Positions 1 to 7,098 of a DNA stretch of 34,524 nucleotides are shown here, piece after piece. The notes beneath the pieces are model-generated. The model was not told where the DNA came from, ran no database searches, and saw only the letters and a list, made by a program, of their open reading frames with translations. The DNA is from Ilumatobacter sp. (lineage in GTDB: Bacteria > Actinomycetota > Acidimicrobiia > Acidimicrobiales > Ilumatobacteraceae), in contig NZ_JASJCS010000059.1 in assembly GCF_030065885.1 (NCBI RefSeq), forward strand, positions 1 to 34,524, in the 5' to 3' direction. A program made the translations under genes and the position numbers. How positions within the stretch are numbered: position 1 is the first letter of the stretch; every line of letters starts with the position of its first letter.

Positions 1-174
1 GAAGAACTGCTCGAGCATGCCGTAGGCCTCGTCGAGCAGGTCGTCGCTGAGATCGTGGCTGGTGTAGACGAAGCCGGTGCGGAGGCTCTGCATCACGCCG
101 TCGACCACCGCCGACCGCTGGGCGTCGGTTCCCTGCTCGAAGGCCAGGAGGTCGACGTCGAGGATCTCGTTCAT
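1..174 (-). CDS. Isopenicillin-N-synthase-like 2OG/Fe(II) oxygenase, N-terminal fragment
   Basis: This is the first 58 codons of a gene that runs off the left edge. It starts with ATG at 174. The peptide begins MNEILDVDLLAFEQG, continues with a VVDGVMQSLRTGFVY helix/strand, and reaches a YGMLEQFF helix. This is the layout of the DIOX_N domain that precedes the catalytic barrel in the isopenicillin N synthase / ACC oxidase family of non-haem iron oxygenases. The iron-binding His/Asp residues lie outside the window, so activity and substrate cannot be judged. The start lies 12 bp after the stop of the upstream PLP-enzyme gene on the same strand, so the two are probably co-transcribed. Family assignment is moderately sure; the substrate is unknown. 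Confidence 0.6.
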   Translation of the reverse strand, partial: MNEILDVDLLAFEQGTDAQRSAVVDGVMQSLRTGFVYTSHDLSDDLLDEAYGMLEQFF

Positions 175-186
175 CGGTGCCGAACG

Positions 187-1209
187 CTACTGCCCGCGCC
201 GAGCCAGGCCAGGGGCGCCGCCCGGAGCGAACAGCGCCGGCTGGCCACCGGTGTGGATGAAGACCACATCGCTCCCCTCCGGCCACCGCGCGCGCTCGGC
301 GTTGCCGACCAGTCCTGCGAAGCCCTTCCCGCTGTAGGTCCGGTCGAGCACCCAACCTCCGTGCCGGGCGGCCCATCGAATCGCTGCGTCGCCGGACCTG
401 GTCGGGACGCCGTAGTCCTCGCCCATCCAGTCCGGGTCGACGCGGACATCGGCTCGTTCCACGATCGCTCGATCGGCGCCGGCCAGCTCGACGACGTCGC
501 GGGCGAGCTCGGCGACGTCGGGGCGACCCATGTTGACGCCTTGTGCGACGCCGATCGCGAGAACCTCGGGCACCTCGTGACCACGTGACCGCCACAGCGC
601 ACGGCCGGCGACGAGCCCTGCGTGCGTTCCACCGCTCGACGAGGCGTGCACGATCGCAGCGGGCCGGACGCCGAGCTCGTGGCACTGCTCCATCAGCTCG
701 GCGAACGCCACCGCGTAACCGACCGCACCGACAGCCGTCGAACCGCCGATCGGGATCGAGTAGGGCCCAGCGCCGGCGGCCGTCAGCTCCTCGGCCAGCG
801 CCTCGCGGGCGATCTCGAGCTCGCCCCAGTGGCTCTCCTCGGCACCGGTGAAGTGCAGCTGAGCACCGAACAACGTCGAGAGCAACTGGTTGCCGCTCGG
901 CGTCTCGGGACGATCACCCGACAGCACGAGGTGCACCTCGAGCCCGAGCATCGCTCCGGCGGCGGCGGTCATGCGGCAGTGGTTCGACTGCGACGCCCCG
1001 ACCGTGATCAGCGAATGTGCGCCCTCCGCCACCGCCGCGCCGCAGAGGAACTCGAGCTTGCGCGCCTTGTTGCCGCCCAGACCGAGGCCCGTCAGGTCGT
1101 CGCGCTTGACCCAGAGCCGCAGGTCGCCGGGCATCTGCGGGCCCCGCTCCAACGGTGTCGGCAGCGTCGCGAGCCGCGATCGCGGGAGATGACCGAACAC
1201 GCCGGGCAT
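187..1209 (-). CDS. D-cysteine desulfhydrase / ACC deaminase family PLP enzyme
   Basis: A 340-residue fold-type II PLP enzyme. The PLP lysine is K48 in GLGLGGNKARKLEF, and QSNH at 74-77 is the substrate-binding loop. SSGGTHAGL (about 190-199) should hold the PLP phosphate, and HTGG is at 319-322. The family cleaves D-cysteine to pyruvate, sulfide and ammonia, or opens the ring of 1-aminocyclopropane-1-carboxylate. True ACC deaminases carry a Tyr-Glu pair before GK; here the pair is Tyr292-Ser293, which favours the desulfhydrase branch. The start at 1209 (MPGVFGHLP) gives the usual family length. The open frame continues upstream to 1995, but that part is antisense to ung. It is probably the first gene of an operon with the oxygenase fragment and is transcribed away from ung. 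Confidence 0.85.
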   Translation of the reverse strand: MPGVFGHLPRSRLATLPTPLERGPQMPGDLRLWVKRDDLTGLGLGGNKARKLEFLCGAAVAEGAHSLITVGASQSNHCRMTAAAGAMLGLEVHLVLSGDRPETPSGNQLLSTLFGAQLHFTGAEESHWGELEIAREALAEELTAAGAGPYSIPIGGSTAVGAVGYAVAFAELMEQCHELGVRPAAIVHASSSGGTHAGLVAGRALWRSRGHEVPEVLAIGVAQGVNMGRPDVAELARDVVELAGADRAIVERADVRVDPDWMGEDYGVPTRSGDAAIRWAARHGGWVLDRTYSGKGFAGLVGNAERARWPEGSDVVFIHTGGQPALFAPGGAPGLARRGQ

Positions 1210-1242
1210 GATAGGCACGATGCCCGTGACGACCCGCCGGAC

Positions 1243-1296
1243 ACCGCGTCGACCGCGTCGACCGCGTCGACCGCGTCGACCACGTCGACCACGTCG
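1243..1296. repeat. Six-copy 9-bp tandem repeat between divergent genes
   Basis: Six adjacent copies of ACC(G/A)CGTCG fill this stretch: four with G and then two with A at the fourth base. It lies between the start of the PLP-enzyme gene (1209, minus) and the preferred ung start (1324, plus), so it occupies the shared promoter/leader region. It is open in the ung frame (Thr-Ala-Ser and Thr-Thr-Ser triplets), so an extended ung reading from ATG 1189 would translate it. The better-placed GTG start leaves it untranslated. Confidence 0.9.
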
Positions 1297-1323
1297 ACGG
1301 ACACGACCGCCGCGGAGCACGCC

Positions 1324-1980
1324 GTGACGACCGACTGGAATCCGCTGCTCCGCGGCGAGTTCGAGAAGGCGTACTGGAAGCAGCTGATCGGCTTCGTCGC
1401 CGACGAGCGACGTCGGGCCACGGTGTACCCGCCGCACGAGGACGTCTTCGCCGCGCTGCACCTGACGCCGTACGCCGACACCCGCGTGCTGATCCTCGGT
1501 CAGGATCCCTACCACGGCCCGAAGCAGGCGCACGGTCTCTGCTTCTCGGTCCGGCGGGGCGTCCGCGTGCCGCCGTCGCTCGCCAACATCCACCAGGAGC
1601 TCGCCGACGACGTCGGTGTCTCGATCCCCGACCACGGCGACCTCGAGCCGTGGGCGCGCCAGGGCGTCTTGCTGCTCAACGCCACCCTGACCGTTCGCGC
1701 CGGTCAGGCCGGTTCGCACCAGGGCAAGGGGTGGGAGACGTTCACCGACGAGGTGATCCGCACGGTCGACGCGAAGCCGGACCACGTCGTGTTCATCCTC
1801 TGGGGCGGCTACGCACGCAGGAAGAAGTCGCTCGTCGACGGCGAGCGCCACACGATCATCGAGTCCCCGCACCCGTCGCCGCTGTCGGCCCACAACGGCT
1901 TCTTCGGCTCCAAGCCGTTCAGCCGTGCGAACGACGCGCTCGCGGCCCACGGCCAACCGACGATCGACTGGAGCCTGTGA
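1324..1980 (+). CDS. ung: Uracil-DNA glycosylase, family 1
   Basis: A 218-residue cytoplasmic enzyme that removes uracil from DNA to start base-excision repair. It shows the family-1 signatures: GQDPYHGP at 59-66 with catalytic Asp61, a GVLLLNATLTV strand near 114-124, and HPSPLSAHNGFFG at 183-195, whose His183 and minor-groove loop are diagnostic. The GTG at 1324 is chosen because GGAG at 1314-1317 is well spaced and the length matches the family. An in-frame ATG at 1189 would add 45 residues of repeat-encoded Thr/Ala/Ser and overlap the divergent gene, which is unlikely. The stop overlaps the ATG of the next gene by one base, so translation is probably coupled. Confidence 0.95.
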   Translation: MTTDWNPLLRGEFEKAYWKQLIGFVADERRRATVYPPHEDVFAALHLTPYADTRVLILGQDPYHGPKQAHGLCFSVRRGVRVPPSLANIHQELADDVGVSIPDHGDLEPWARQGVLLLNATLTVRAGQAGSHQGKGWETFTDEVIRTVDAKPDHVVFILWGGYARRKKSLVDGERHTIIESPHPSPLSAHNGFFGSKPFSRANDALAAHGQPTIDWSL

Positions 1981-2846
1981 TGCCCTGGACGACACATCCG
2001 AAGGTGGTCGAACTGCGGCAGCGCTCGGCGCCCGTCGACGTCGTCGTCGAGACGTTGGACGGGTTCCGGCGTCACCTGACCGGCCGCAATGCAGCGGTGC
2101 TCGCCTACTACGGGGTGCTGACCCTCTTCCCGCTGCTGATGGCCGCGACGACCATCCTCGGATTCGTGCTGCAGGACCGACCGGACCTCCAAGAGGACAT
2201 CGTCGACTCGGCCATCAGCCAGATTCCCGTGATCGGCGATCAGATCCAAGCGAACTCGGGTCGGATCAGCGGCAGCTGGTGGGCCCTGATCATCGGCCTC
2301 GCGATCGCCGTGTGGGGCTCGCTCAAGGCGTTCGTCGGGCTCCAGCTCGCCCTCGACGACACGTGGGAGATCGCCGTCGACGACCGGGCGAGCGGCGCGA
2401 TCCAACGGGCGAGGGCGCTGATCGGCGTCCTCGTCATCGGTCTCGCCCAGGTCGGCGCCGTGACGCTCGCCGCAGTCGTCGGCCAGGCCGGGCTACCGCG
2501 CACCGGGCAGATCCTGATCACACTCGGCGGGTTCGCGCTCAACGTGGTCGTCGTCGCGACGATGTACCGGTTCCTGACCTCGAAGTCGGTGACATGGGCG
2601 ATGGTGTGGCCGGGTGCGGTCTTCACCGGTGCGCTCTACACGGTGCTCCAGTTCGTCGGCGCGAACGTCATGGCCAACACGCTCGACAACGCCGAGGACG
2701 TGTACGGCACGTTCGCCGGCATCCTCGCCCTGATGAGCTGGCTCAGCCTGCACGCGCTGATCAGCCTCGTCGGCGCCGAGCTCAACGCCGCGCTGCACCG
2801 CCTCGGCGATCGCGGCGCCGCACGGCCGCTCGCGACGACCAGCTGA
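1980..2846 (+). CDS. YihY/virulence-factor BrkB family membrane protein
   Basis: A 288-residue integral membrane protein. The family signature NAAVLAYYGVLTLFPLLMAA lies at 37-56. At least six hydrophobic segments are visible, roughly at 38-62, 99-123, 142-165, 178-200, 209-230 and 243-265. The family was once called ribonuclease BN in error; its molecular role is not settled, although transport or envelope roles have been proposed. The start ATG overlaps the ung stop (TGATG), which places the gene in a two-gene unit with ung. The tail ends in a short basic cytoplasmic stretch. The family assignment is firm; function is unknown. Only 51 bp separate it from the convergent HhH gene, and I saw no clear terminator there. 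Confidence 0.85.
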   Translation: MPWTTHPKVVELRQRSAPVDVVVETLDGFRRHLTGRNAAVLAYYGVLTLFPLLMAATTILGFVLQDRPDLQEDIVDSAISQIPVIGDQIQANSGRISGSWWALIIGLAIAVWGSLKAFVGLQLALDDTWEIAVDDRASGAIQRARALIGVLVIGLAQVGAVTLAAVVGQAGLPRTGQILITLGGFALNVVVVATMYRFLTSKSVTWAMVWPGAVFTGALYTVLQFVGANVMANTLDNAEDVYGTFAGILALMSWLSLHALISLVGAELNAALHRLGDRGAARPLATTS

Positions 2847-2897
2847 GAGAGCTCTGCGCCGGGTCACGCGGGCGACGACCTGCGGGCGGCCACGACC

Positions 2898-3566
2898 TCA
2901 GCTGCTCGACGCTCGGGCCGCCACCGCGATGATGTCGTCGCCGTCGCGGGCGAGGTCGGTCCGGACGAGGGCCGCAACGAACACGGCGAACGGGGTGGCG
3001 CCGGCCACCGCGAGCAGCTCGTGCGGCTCGCTCGGCAGTCCGAGGGACACCGCGCCAGCGCGGGCCCGTTCGTCGACGAAGGGGACGAGCTCCTCCCAGG
3101 CGATCTGCACCTCGCGCAGGAAGAACGCGGCGCCGACCCGGCCGATGCCGGGGAACCCGGTCAGACCGCTCTGCAGCGCGGCGATCGATCCGGTCGCCTC
3201 GGCTCGGAGGCGGCGCAAGTCGCCGCGACAGCGCTCGACCACGAGATCGGCGGTGCGGCCGAGGTAGCGCGACGTGCTCTCGTCGTAGCGGGCGTAGCCG
3301 GCCGCGTCCAGGACGCGCACCCGTTCCGCCCAGGCGGCTGCCGCCATGCGCTCGGGCGTGCCCCAACCGGCAGCGACGAGCGCCCTGGCCGCCTCGAGCG
3401 CGACCTCCCCGCGGATCCGAGCGCTGACCAGCAAGGACAGGCACAACAGTTGGAAGAGCACCGAGGGAACGTTGCGCTCCACGCGGATGCCCGCCTCGGC
3501 CGCGAAGGTGCGCCCGTGACGGTGCATCAGCACGTCGATGACGGCCGGGTGCGAGGGTCCGGTCAC
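2898..3566 (-). CDS. HhH-GPD-like DNA glycosylase-family protein, probably non-canonical
   Basis: The 222-residue product resembles the endonuclease III/HhH-GPD fold. It is helical, with a helix-hairpin-helix motif LTGFPGIGRVGAAFF at about 135-149, followed by PFVDERARA where the catalytic aspartate of the fold would lie. The Lys that follows Gly-Arg in bifunctional glycosylase/lyases is Val here (GIGRVG). No C-terminal Cys4 iron-sulfur loop is present. It may therefore be a monofunctional glycosylase or a DNA-binding relative. GTG 3566 begins the conserved-looking part (VTGPSHPAVIDVL); an in-frame ATG at 3659 would add 31 low-complexity residues. No good ribosome site marks either start. The 189-bp gap upstream holds no gene I can support. 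Confidence 0.65.
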   Translation of the reverse strand: MTGPSHPAVIDVLMHRHGRTFAAEAGIRVERNVPSVLFQLLCLSLLVSARIRGEVALEAARALVAAGWGTPERMAAAAWAERVRVLDAAGYARYDESTSRYLGRTADLVVERCRGDLRRLRAEATGSIAALQSGLTGFPGIGRVGAAFFLREVQIAWEELVPFVDERARAGAVSLGLPSEPHELLAVAGATPFAVFVAALVRTDLARDGDDIIAVAARASSS

Positions 3567-3755
3567 GCTTCGACCGTACGCCGCCGGTGGGCGCTCCGAC
3601 CCTGCTCGCCCTCGACCACTTGCAGACCGATCTCGCTCCGGTGGTCGATCCGTCGGCATGGTCGACGCAGCCGGCGCGACACGACGCGACCGACGATCGG
3701 CCGCGCACAACCTGACGCGCGGCGCTCCGAGGAGCCGGCGCAGCCGGCGCCACGG

Positions 3756-4556
3756 TCAGAGGCGGTACCCGCCGTCGATCGGCAGCACGGCGCCGCTGAC
3801 GAACGACGCTGCGTCGGTGGCGAGGAACCCGATCACACCGCCGATGTCGGCGGGCATGCCGATTCGCCCCACGGCCGTGTTCGACCTGATGTAGTCGCGG
3901 GCGGGCGGGAAGATCTCGTCGAACAGCAGCGCGTTGAAGTCGTCGTCGAGACCACCGGGCGCAACCGCGTTGACCGTGATCCCGCGAGGACCGAAGTGCG
4001 CTGCGAGGTACTTGGTCAGGCTGTGCAGCGCCGCCTTGACGGGGCCGTACGACACGAGCGGCGCGAATGCGATCTCGGCGGTGCCCGACCCCAGGTTGAC
4101 GATGCGGCCACCGTCGTTGATCACATCGGCGAGGCGCTGCGTCAGGAAGAAGAGGCTCTTGTAGTTGGTCTCGAAGATGGCGTCGAGATCGTCCTCGGTG
4201 ACGGCGTCGAACGTCGCGATGCGCAGCGTCCCGGCGTTGTTGACGAGGATGTCGAGGCCCTCGGCATCCCACGCCGCGAGCTGGGCGCGCACGTCGTCGA
4301 CGAAGCGATCGAGTGCGCCGGTGCCGGTGAGATCGACCTGGATCGCGGCGGCTCGGCGTCCGGATCGTTCGAGCTCGTCGACCACCTCGGCGGCCGCCGC
4401 GGCGCTCGAGTGGTAGGTGACGACGACATCGGCGCCCTGCCGGGCGAGCTCGGCTGCCGTCTCGCACCCGATGTTGCGACTGCCGCCCGTCACCAGGGCG
4501 ATCTTGCCCGTCAGGTTCGTCGCGGCTGGAGGTGTGATGGCGGTGGAGGAGGTCAT
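3756..4556 (-). CDS. Short-chain dehydrogenase/reductase (SDR)
   Basis: A 266-residue classical SDR. The NAD(P)-binding motif TGGSRNIG is at 23-30, NNAG at 106-109, Asn131 in ETNYKSL, the catalytic Ser near 157, and Tyr170-x3-Lys174. The C-terminal GAVLPIDGGYRL is typical of FabG-like SDRs. Asp75 in VDLTG is the usual adenine-contacting residue. It is a cytoplasmic NAD(P)H-dependent oxidoreductase acting on an alcohol or ketone; the substrate cannot be named from sequence. It is divergent from a LysR-type regulator gene 61 bp away, with an inverted repeat between them. By the usual LysR logic it is the probable regulatory target. Confidence 0.9.
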   Translation of the reverse strand: MTSSTAITPPAATNLTGKIALVTGGSRNIGCETAAELARQGADVVVTYHSSAAAAAEVVDELERSGRRAAAIQVDLTGTGALDRFVDDVRAQLAAWDAEGLDILVNNAGTLRIATFDAVTEDDLDAIFETNYKSLFFLTQRLADVINDGGRIVNLGSGTAEIAFAPLVSYGPVKAALHSLTKYLAAHFGPRGITVNAVAPGGLDDDFNALLFDEIFPPARDYIRSNTAVGRIGMPADIGGVIGFLATDAASFVSGAVLPIDGGYRL

Positions 4557-4592
4557 GCTGCGACCATCGCATCCGATGAATCGGCTCGCAAC

Positions 4593-4613
4593 ATCAATTG
4601 CTCATAGATTGAT
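4593..4613. promoter_or_regulatory. Inverted repeat, candidate LysR operator
   Basis: ATCAAT and ATTGAT form a perfect 6-bp inverted repeat with a 9-bp spacer, in an AT-rich patch of an otherwise GC-rich window. It lies in the 61-bp gap between the SDR and LysR starts, ending 4 bp before the LysR ATG. LysR-type regulators bind interrupted dyads in such gaps to repress themselves and activate the divergent gene. The spacing is not the textbook T-N11-A arrangement, so assignment to this regulator is an inference. Confidence 0.55.
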
Positions 4614-4617
4614 CGCC

Positions 4618-5529
4618 ATGGAGCATCAGTTCGACCTCCGCCATCTCGCCGCCCTCACCGCGCTCGCCGACGAGCTGCACTTCGGCCGGGCTGCGACTCG
4701 TCTCCATCTCGCTCAGTCGGCACTGAGCCGCACGATCCAGCAGCTCGAGCGCTCGCTCGACTGCCAGCTCGTTGACCGCACGACACGATCGGTCTCGCTG
4801 ACGCCCGCCGGTGCCGAGCTCGCCATGCGCGCTCGCGAGTTGCTCGCCGCGACCGACCAGGCTGCCCGACGCACCCTCGACGTGGCAGCGGGGCGGGCAG
4901 GTCGGCTCCGGGTCGGCTTCACCGGCCCTGCCCTGTCCGGCCCGCTACCGGGGCTCCTGCGCCGGTTCCAGGCGGACCAGCCGTCGTGGCGGCTCGATCT
5001 CGTGGAGCTCCCGTCGACCGAGCAGATCGAGCGCCTCGTCGACGGCGAGCTCGACGTCGGGTTCTTCCTCGCCGGCCCCCGGATCCCACGTGAGCTGGAC
5101 CACGTCGAGGTGACGTCGGAGCGCTCGTGCGTCGGGGTTGCGATCGACCACCCGCTCGGCGGCCGCAGCGAACTCGCCCTCCGGGAGCTGGCGGGCGAGA
5201 GGCTGATCCTCTTCCCCCGCGACCGGAATCCGGGTCTCTACGACGAGATCGTCGACCTCGTGACCGATGGCCACACGCGGCGGGTCGAGATCCAGCATGC
5301 GTCGAGTCGCCTGATCGCGGCGAGCCTCGTGGCAGCCGGGCTCGGCGTCTCGACGTTCACCGAGTCGATGACGACGGTCTGCGGGCCGGACGTGGTGCTG
5401 ATCCCGCAGGTCCGTCCCGAGCGCACGACGACACTCGTGATGGGTTGGGACGGGCGGCGGCGGAACCCCTTGCTCGATGCGATCGAGATCGGAAGGTCCC
5501 CGGCGCTCAGTCCGTCTGCAACTGCGTGA
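4618..5529 (+). CDS. LysR-type transcriptional regulator
   Basis: A 303-residue LysR-family regulator. The N-terminal winged helix-turn-helix covers about residues 4-62 (FDLRHLAALTALADELHFG, then AATRLHLAQSALSRTIQQLE), followed by the linker helix. A substrate-binding co-inducer domain starts near residue 90 (GRLRVGFTGPALSG). ATG 4618 matches the normal LysR start a few residues before the helix-turn-helix; the frame stays open upstream, but that part is antisense to the SDR. It is likely to regulate the divergent SDR gene and itself through the dyad at 4593-4613. The last 23 bp overlap the 3' end of the convergent hydrolase/OsmC gene. The co-inducer is unknown. Confidence 0.92.
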   Translation: MEHQFDLRHLAALTALADELHFGRAATRLHLAQSALSRTIQQLERSLDCQLVDRTTRSVSLTPAGAELAMRARELLAATDQAARRTLDVAAGRAGRLRVGFTGPALSGPLPGLLRRFQADQPSWRLDLVELPSTEQIERLVDGELDVGFFLAGPRIPRELDHVEVTSERSCVGVAIDHPLGGRSELALRELAGERLILFPRDRNPGLYDEIVDLVTDGHTRRVEIQHASSRLIAASLVAAGLGVSTFTESMTTVCGPDVVLIPQVRPERTTTLVMGWDGRRRNPLLDAIEIGRSPALSPSATA

Positions 5530-6736
5530 CGATGTCCGACGACTGCTCGAGCGTACGGTGCACGGGGCAGCGGTCGGCGATTCGCAGCAGGCTCTGGCGC
5601 TGCTCGTCGTCGAGGTCGCCCTCGACGACCAGGACGCGGGTGAAGCGATCGATGCGCGGCCCGGCTGCCTCGGCCGCCCGATCGGCATCGTCGGGATGCA
5701 CCTTGTCGTGCGACACCTCGACGGTGACGCGGTCGAGCGGCATCTGCTTGCGCTCGGCGTACATGCGCAGCGTCATCGACGTGCAGGCCCCGAGCGCCGT
5801 CGCGAGGAAGTCGTAGGGTCCCGGTCCCGCGTCGAACCCGCCGATCGACTCGGGCTCGTCGGCCAGGAATCGATGCCGGCCCGACACCACGTGGTTGAGG
5901 AAGGGCCCCTGCGTCGTCTCGGCCACCACCACCTGCGCGGTCGGCTTCGGCACCTCCGCGGCGCCGCTCTCGTCGACCAGATACCTCGCCGCCCACGTGC
6001 CGATCATCGACGCGGTGTACTCGGCATCCGACGTCCGGGTCAGCAGGTGGTCGGCATCATCGAGCGTGACGAAGCTCTTGGGATGGCGAGCGGCCTGGAA
6101 GATCTCGGCCGCGTGGCCGACCCCCACCGTGTTGTCGATCGGCGAGTGCAGGACGAGCAGCGCCCCCTTGAACGCTGCCGCTGCGTCGGTCACGCCGCCC
6201 GCCCGCAGGTCGTCGATGAACTGCCGCGTGATCGTGAACCGGCGGCCGTGCAGCTCGACTTCGGCTGCACCGGCGCGCTCGATGCGTTCGAGGCAGCCGT
6301 CGAACAGCTGCGCGACATGGCCGGCGTCCGATGGCGCCCCGATGGTGGCGATCGCCCGCACCTCGGGCAGCTCGGCGGTGGCGGCGATGACCGCGGCGCC
6401 GCCCAGGGAGTGGCCGACGAGGAGCTGCGGCGCAGCATGGTGCTCGCGGAGCCACGCCGCCGCCGCGAGCAGGTCGTCGACGTTCGACGAAAAGTTCGTG
6501 TTCGCGAACTCGCCGTCGCTGGCGCCGAGCCCGGTGAAGTCGAACCGCAGGAGCCCGTAGCCGAGATCGGTGAGCACGGCCGCCAGCCGAGACGCGGCAC
6601 GGAGGTCCTTGCTGCACGTGAAGCAGTGGGCGAAGAGAGCGAACGCACGTGGCGGGCCGGCGGGCAGGTCGAGCCGCGCCGAGAGCTCGTCGCCGGCGCT
6701 GCCGGGGAAGGTCACACGCTGGATCCGGGTGGGCAT
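5507..6736 (-). CDS. Bifunctional alpha/beta-hydrolase and OsmC-family protein
   Basis: A 409-residue fusion. Residues 1-255 are an alpha/beta hydrolase with the nucleophile elbow GHSLGG (Ser110), a likely acid at Asp201 (SPIDNTV) and His230 (DADHLL). Residues 265-409 are an OsmC/Ohr-type domain with Cys318 in GACTSMTLRMYA and Cys390 in DRCPVH, the pair used to reduce organic hydroperoxides. This fusion architecture is known in bacteria. It may link ester or lipid hydroperoxide handling, but that is inference. ATG 6736 begins MPTRIQRVTFPGSAG, which fits the hydrolase fold; the longer open frame is low-complexity. It is transcribed as a single gene and is convergent with LysR. Confidence 0.9.
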   Translation of the reverse strand: MPTRIQRVTFPGSAGDELSARLDLPAGPPRAFALFAHCFTCSKDLRAASRLAAVLTDLGYGLLRFDFTGLGASDGEFANTNFSSNVDDLLAAAAWLREHHAAPQLLVGHSLGGAAVIAATAELPEVRAIATIGAPSDAGHVAQLFDGCLERIERAGAAEVELHGRRFTITRQFIDDLRAGGVTDAAAAFKGALLVLHSPIDNTVGVGHAAEIFQAARHPKSFVTLDDADHLLTRTSDAEYTASMIGTWAARYLVDESGAAEVPKPTAQVVVAETTQGPFLNHVVSGRHRFLADEPESIGGFDAGPGPYDFLATALGACTSMTLRMYAERKQMPLDRVTVEVSHDKVHPDDADRAAEAAGPRIDRFTRVLVVEGDLDDEQRQSLLRIADRCPVHRTLEQSSDIVTQLQTD

Positions 6737-7098
6737 GGGCGGAACGTACCAGGGCGACACGAGCCGCCGCGCTGGTGCGAGACTGGTGGTTCGTCGTCGC
6801 CTCCGAGAGCCCCCACCGCTCGTTCGAACGGTCGAGCCCTCGGCAGGCTGCGCTCCCATCACTGCCGCAGTTGGCGGCGAGGTCGTCCCGGCACCCATCT
6901 TCACCGGCCTCCACGGCGGCGGCGAGGGCAACGACGGGGTGGGGGCATCCCGGTGGCCACCGTTGCGCTGGTGGCGATCGTGCGGGCCGAGTCGCCGTGG
7001 TCCGACAACTCAGACGACCTCTGGCGACGCGAGGGGTCGTGCCACGGCGCCCGGGCCAGGGAAGTGGACGCCGCCTCACCCCCTCCGGGGCCCGCGAC
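6737..7098. other. Intergenic region with no gene seen
   Basis: These 362 bp lie between the start of the hydrolase/OsmC gene and the end of the Mrp operon, both on the minus strand. All open frames crossing it look like shadows. Two small structures are visible: a 12-bp palindrome CGGTGGCCACCG at 6951-6962, and an imperfect hairpin at 7022-7044 (TGGC and ACG pairing with CGT and GCCA, one bulged G). The hairpin could act as a weak terminator for the Mrp operon. The promoter of the hydrolase gene should be here, but no clear -10/-35 pair was recognised. Confidence 0.5.

Noticed and set aside
1189-1323. Longer ung form starting at ATG 1189
   Set aside because: It would translate the 9-bp repeat into a Thr/Ala/Ser leader and overlap the divergent start; GTG 1324 has a better ribosome site and family length.
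1210-1995. In-frame extension of the PLP-enzyme gene to 602 residues
   Set aside because: The added part is antisense to ung and Arg/Val-rich low complexity; the family N-terminus begins at the ATG at 1209.
3567-3755. GC-rich partial palindromes after the SDR gene as a terminator
   Set aside because: Only 5-bp stems could be drawn, no better than expected in sequence of this GC content.
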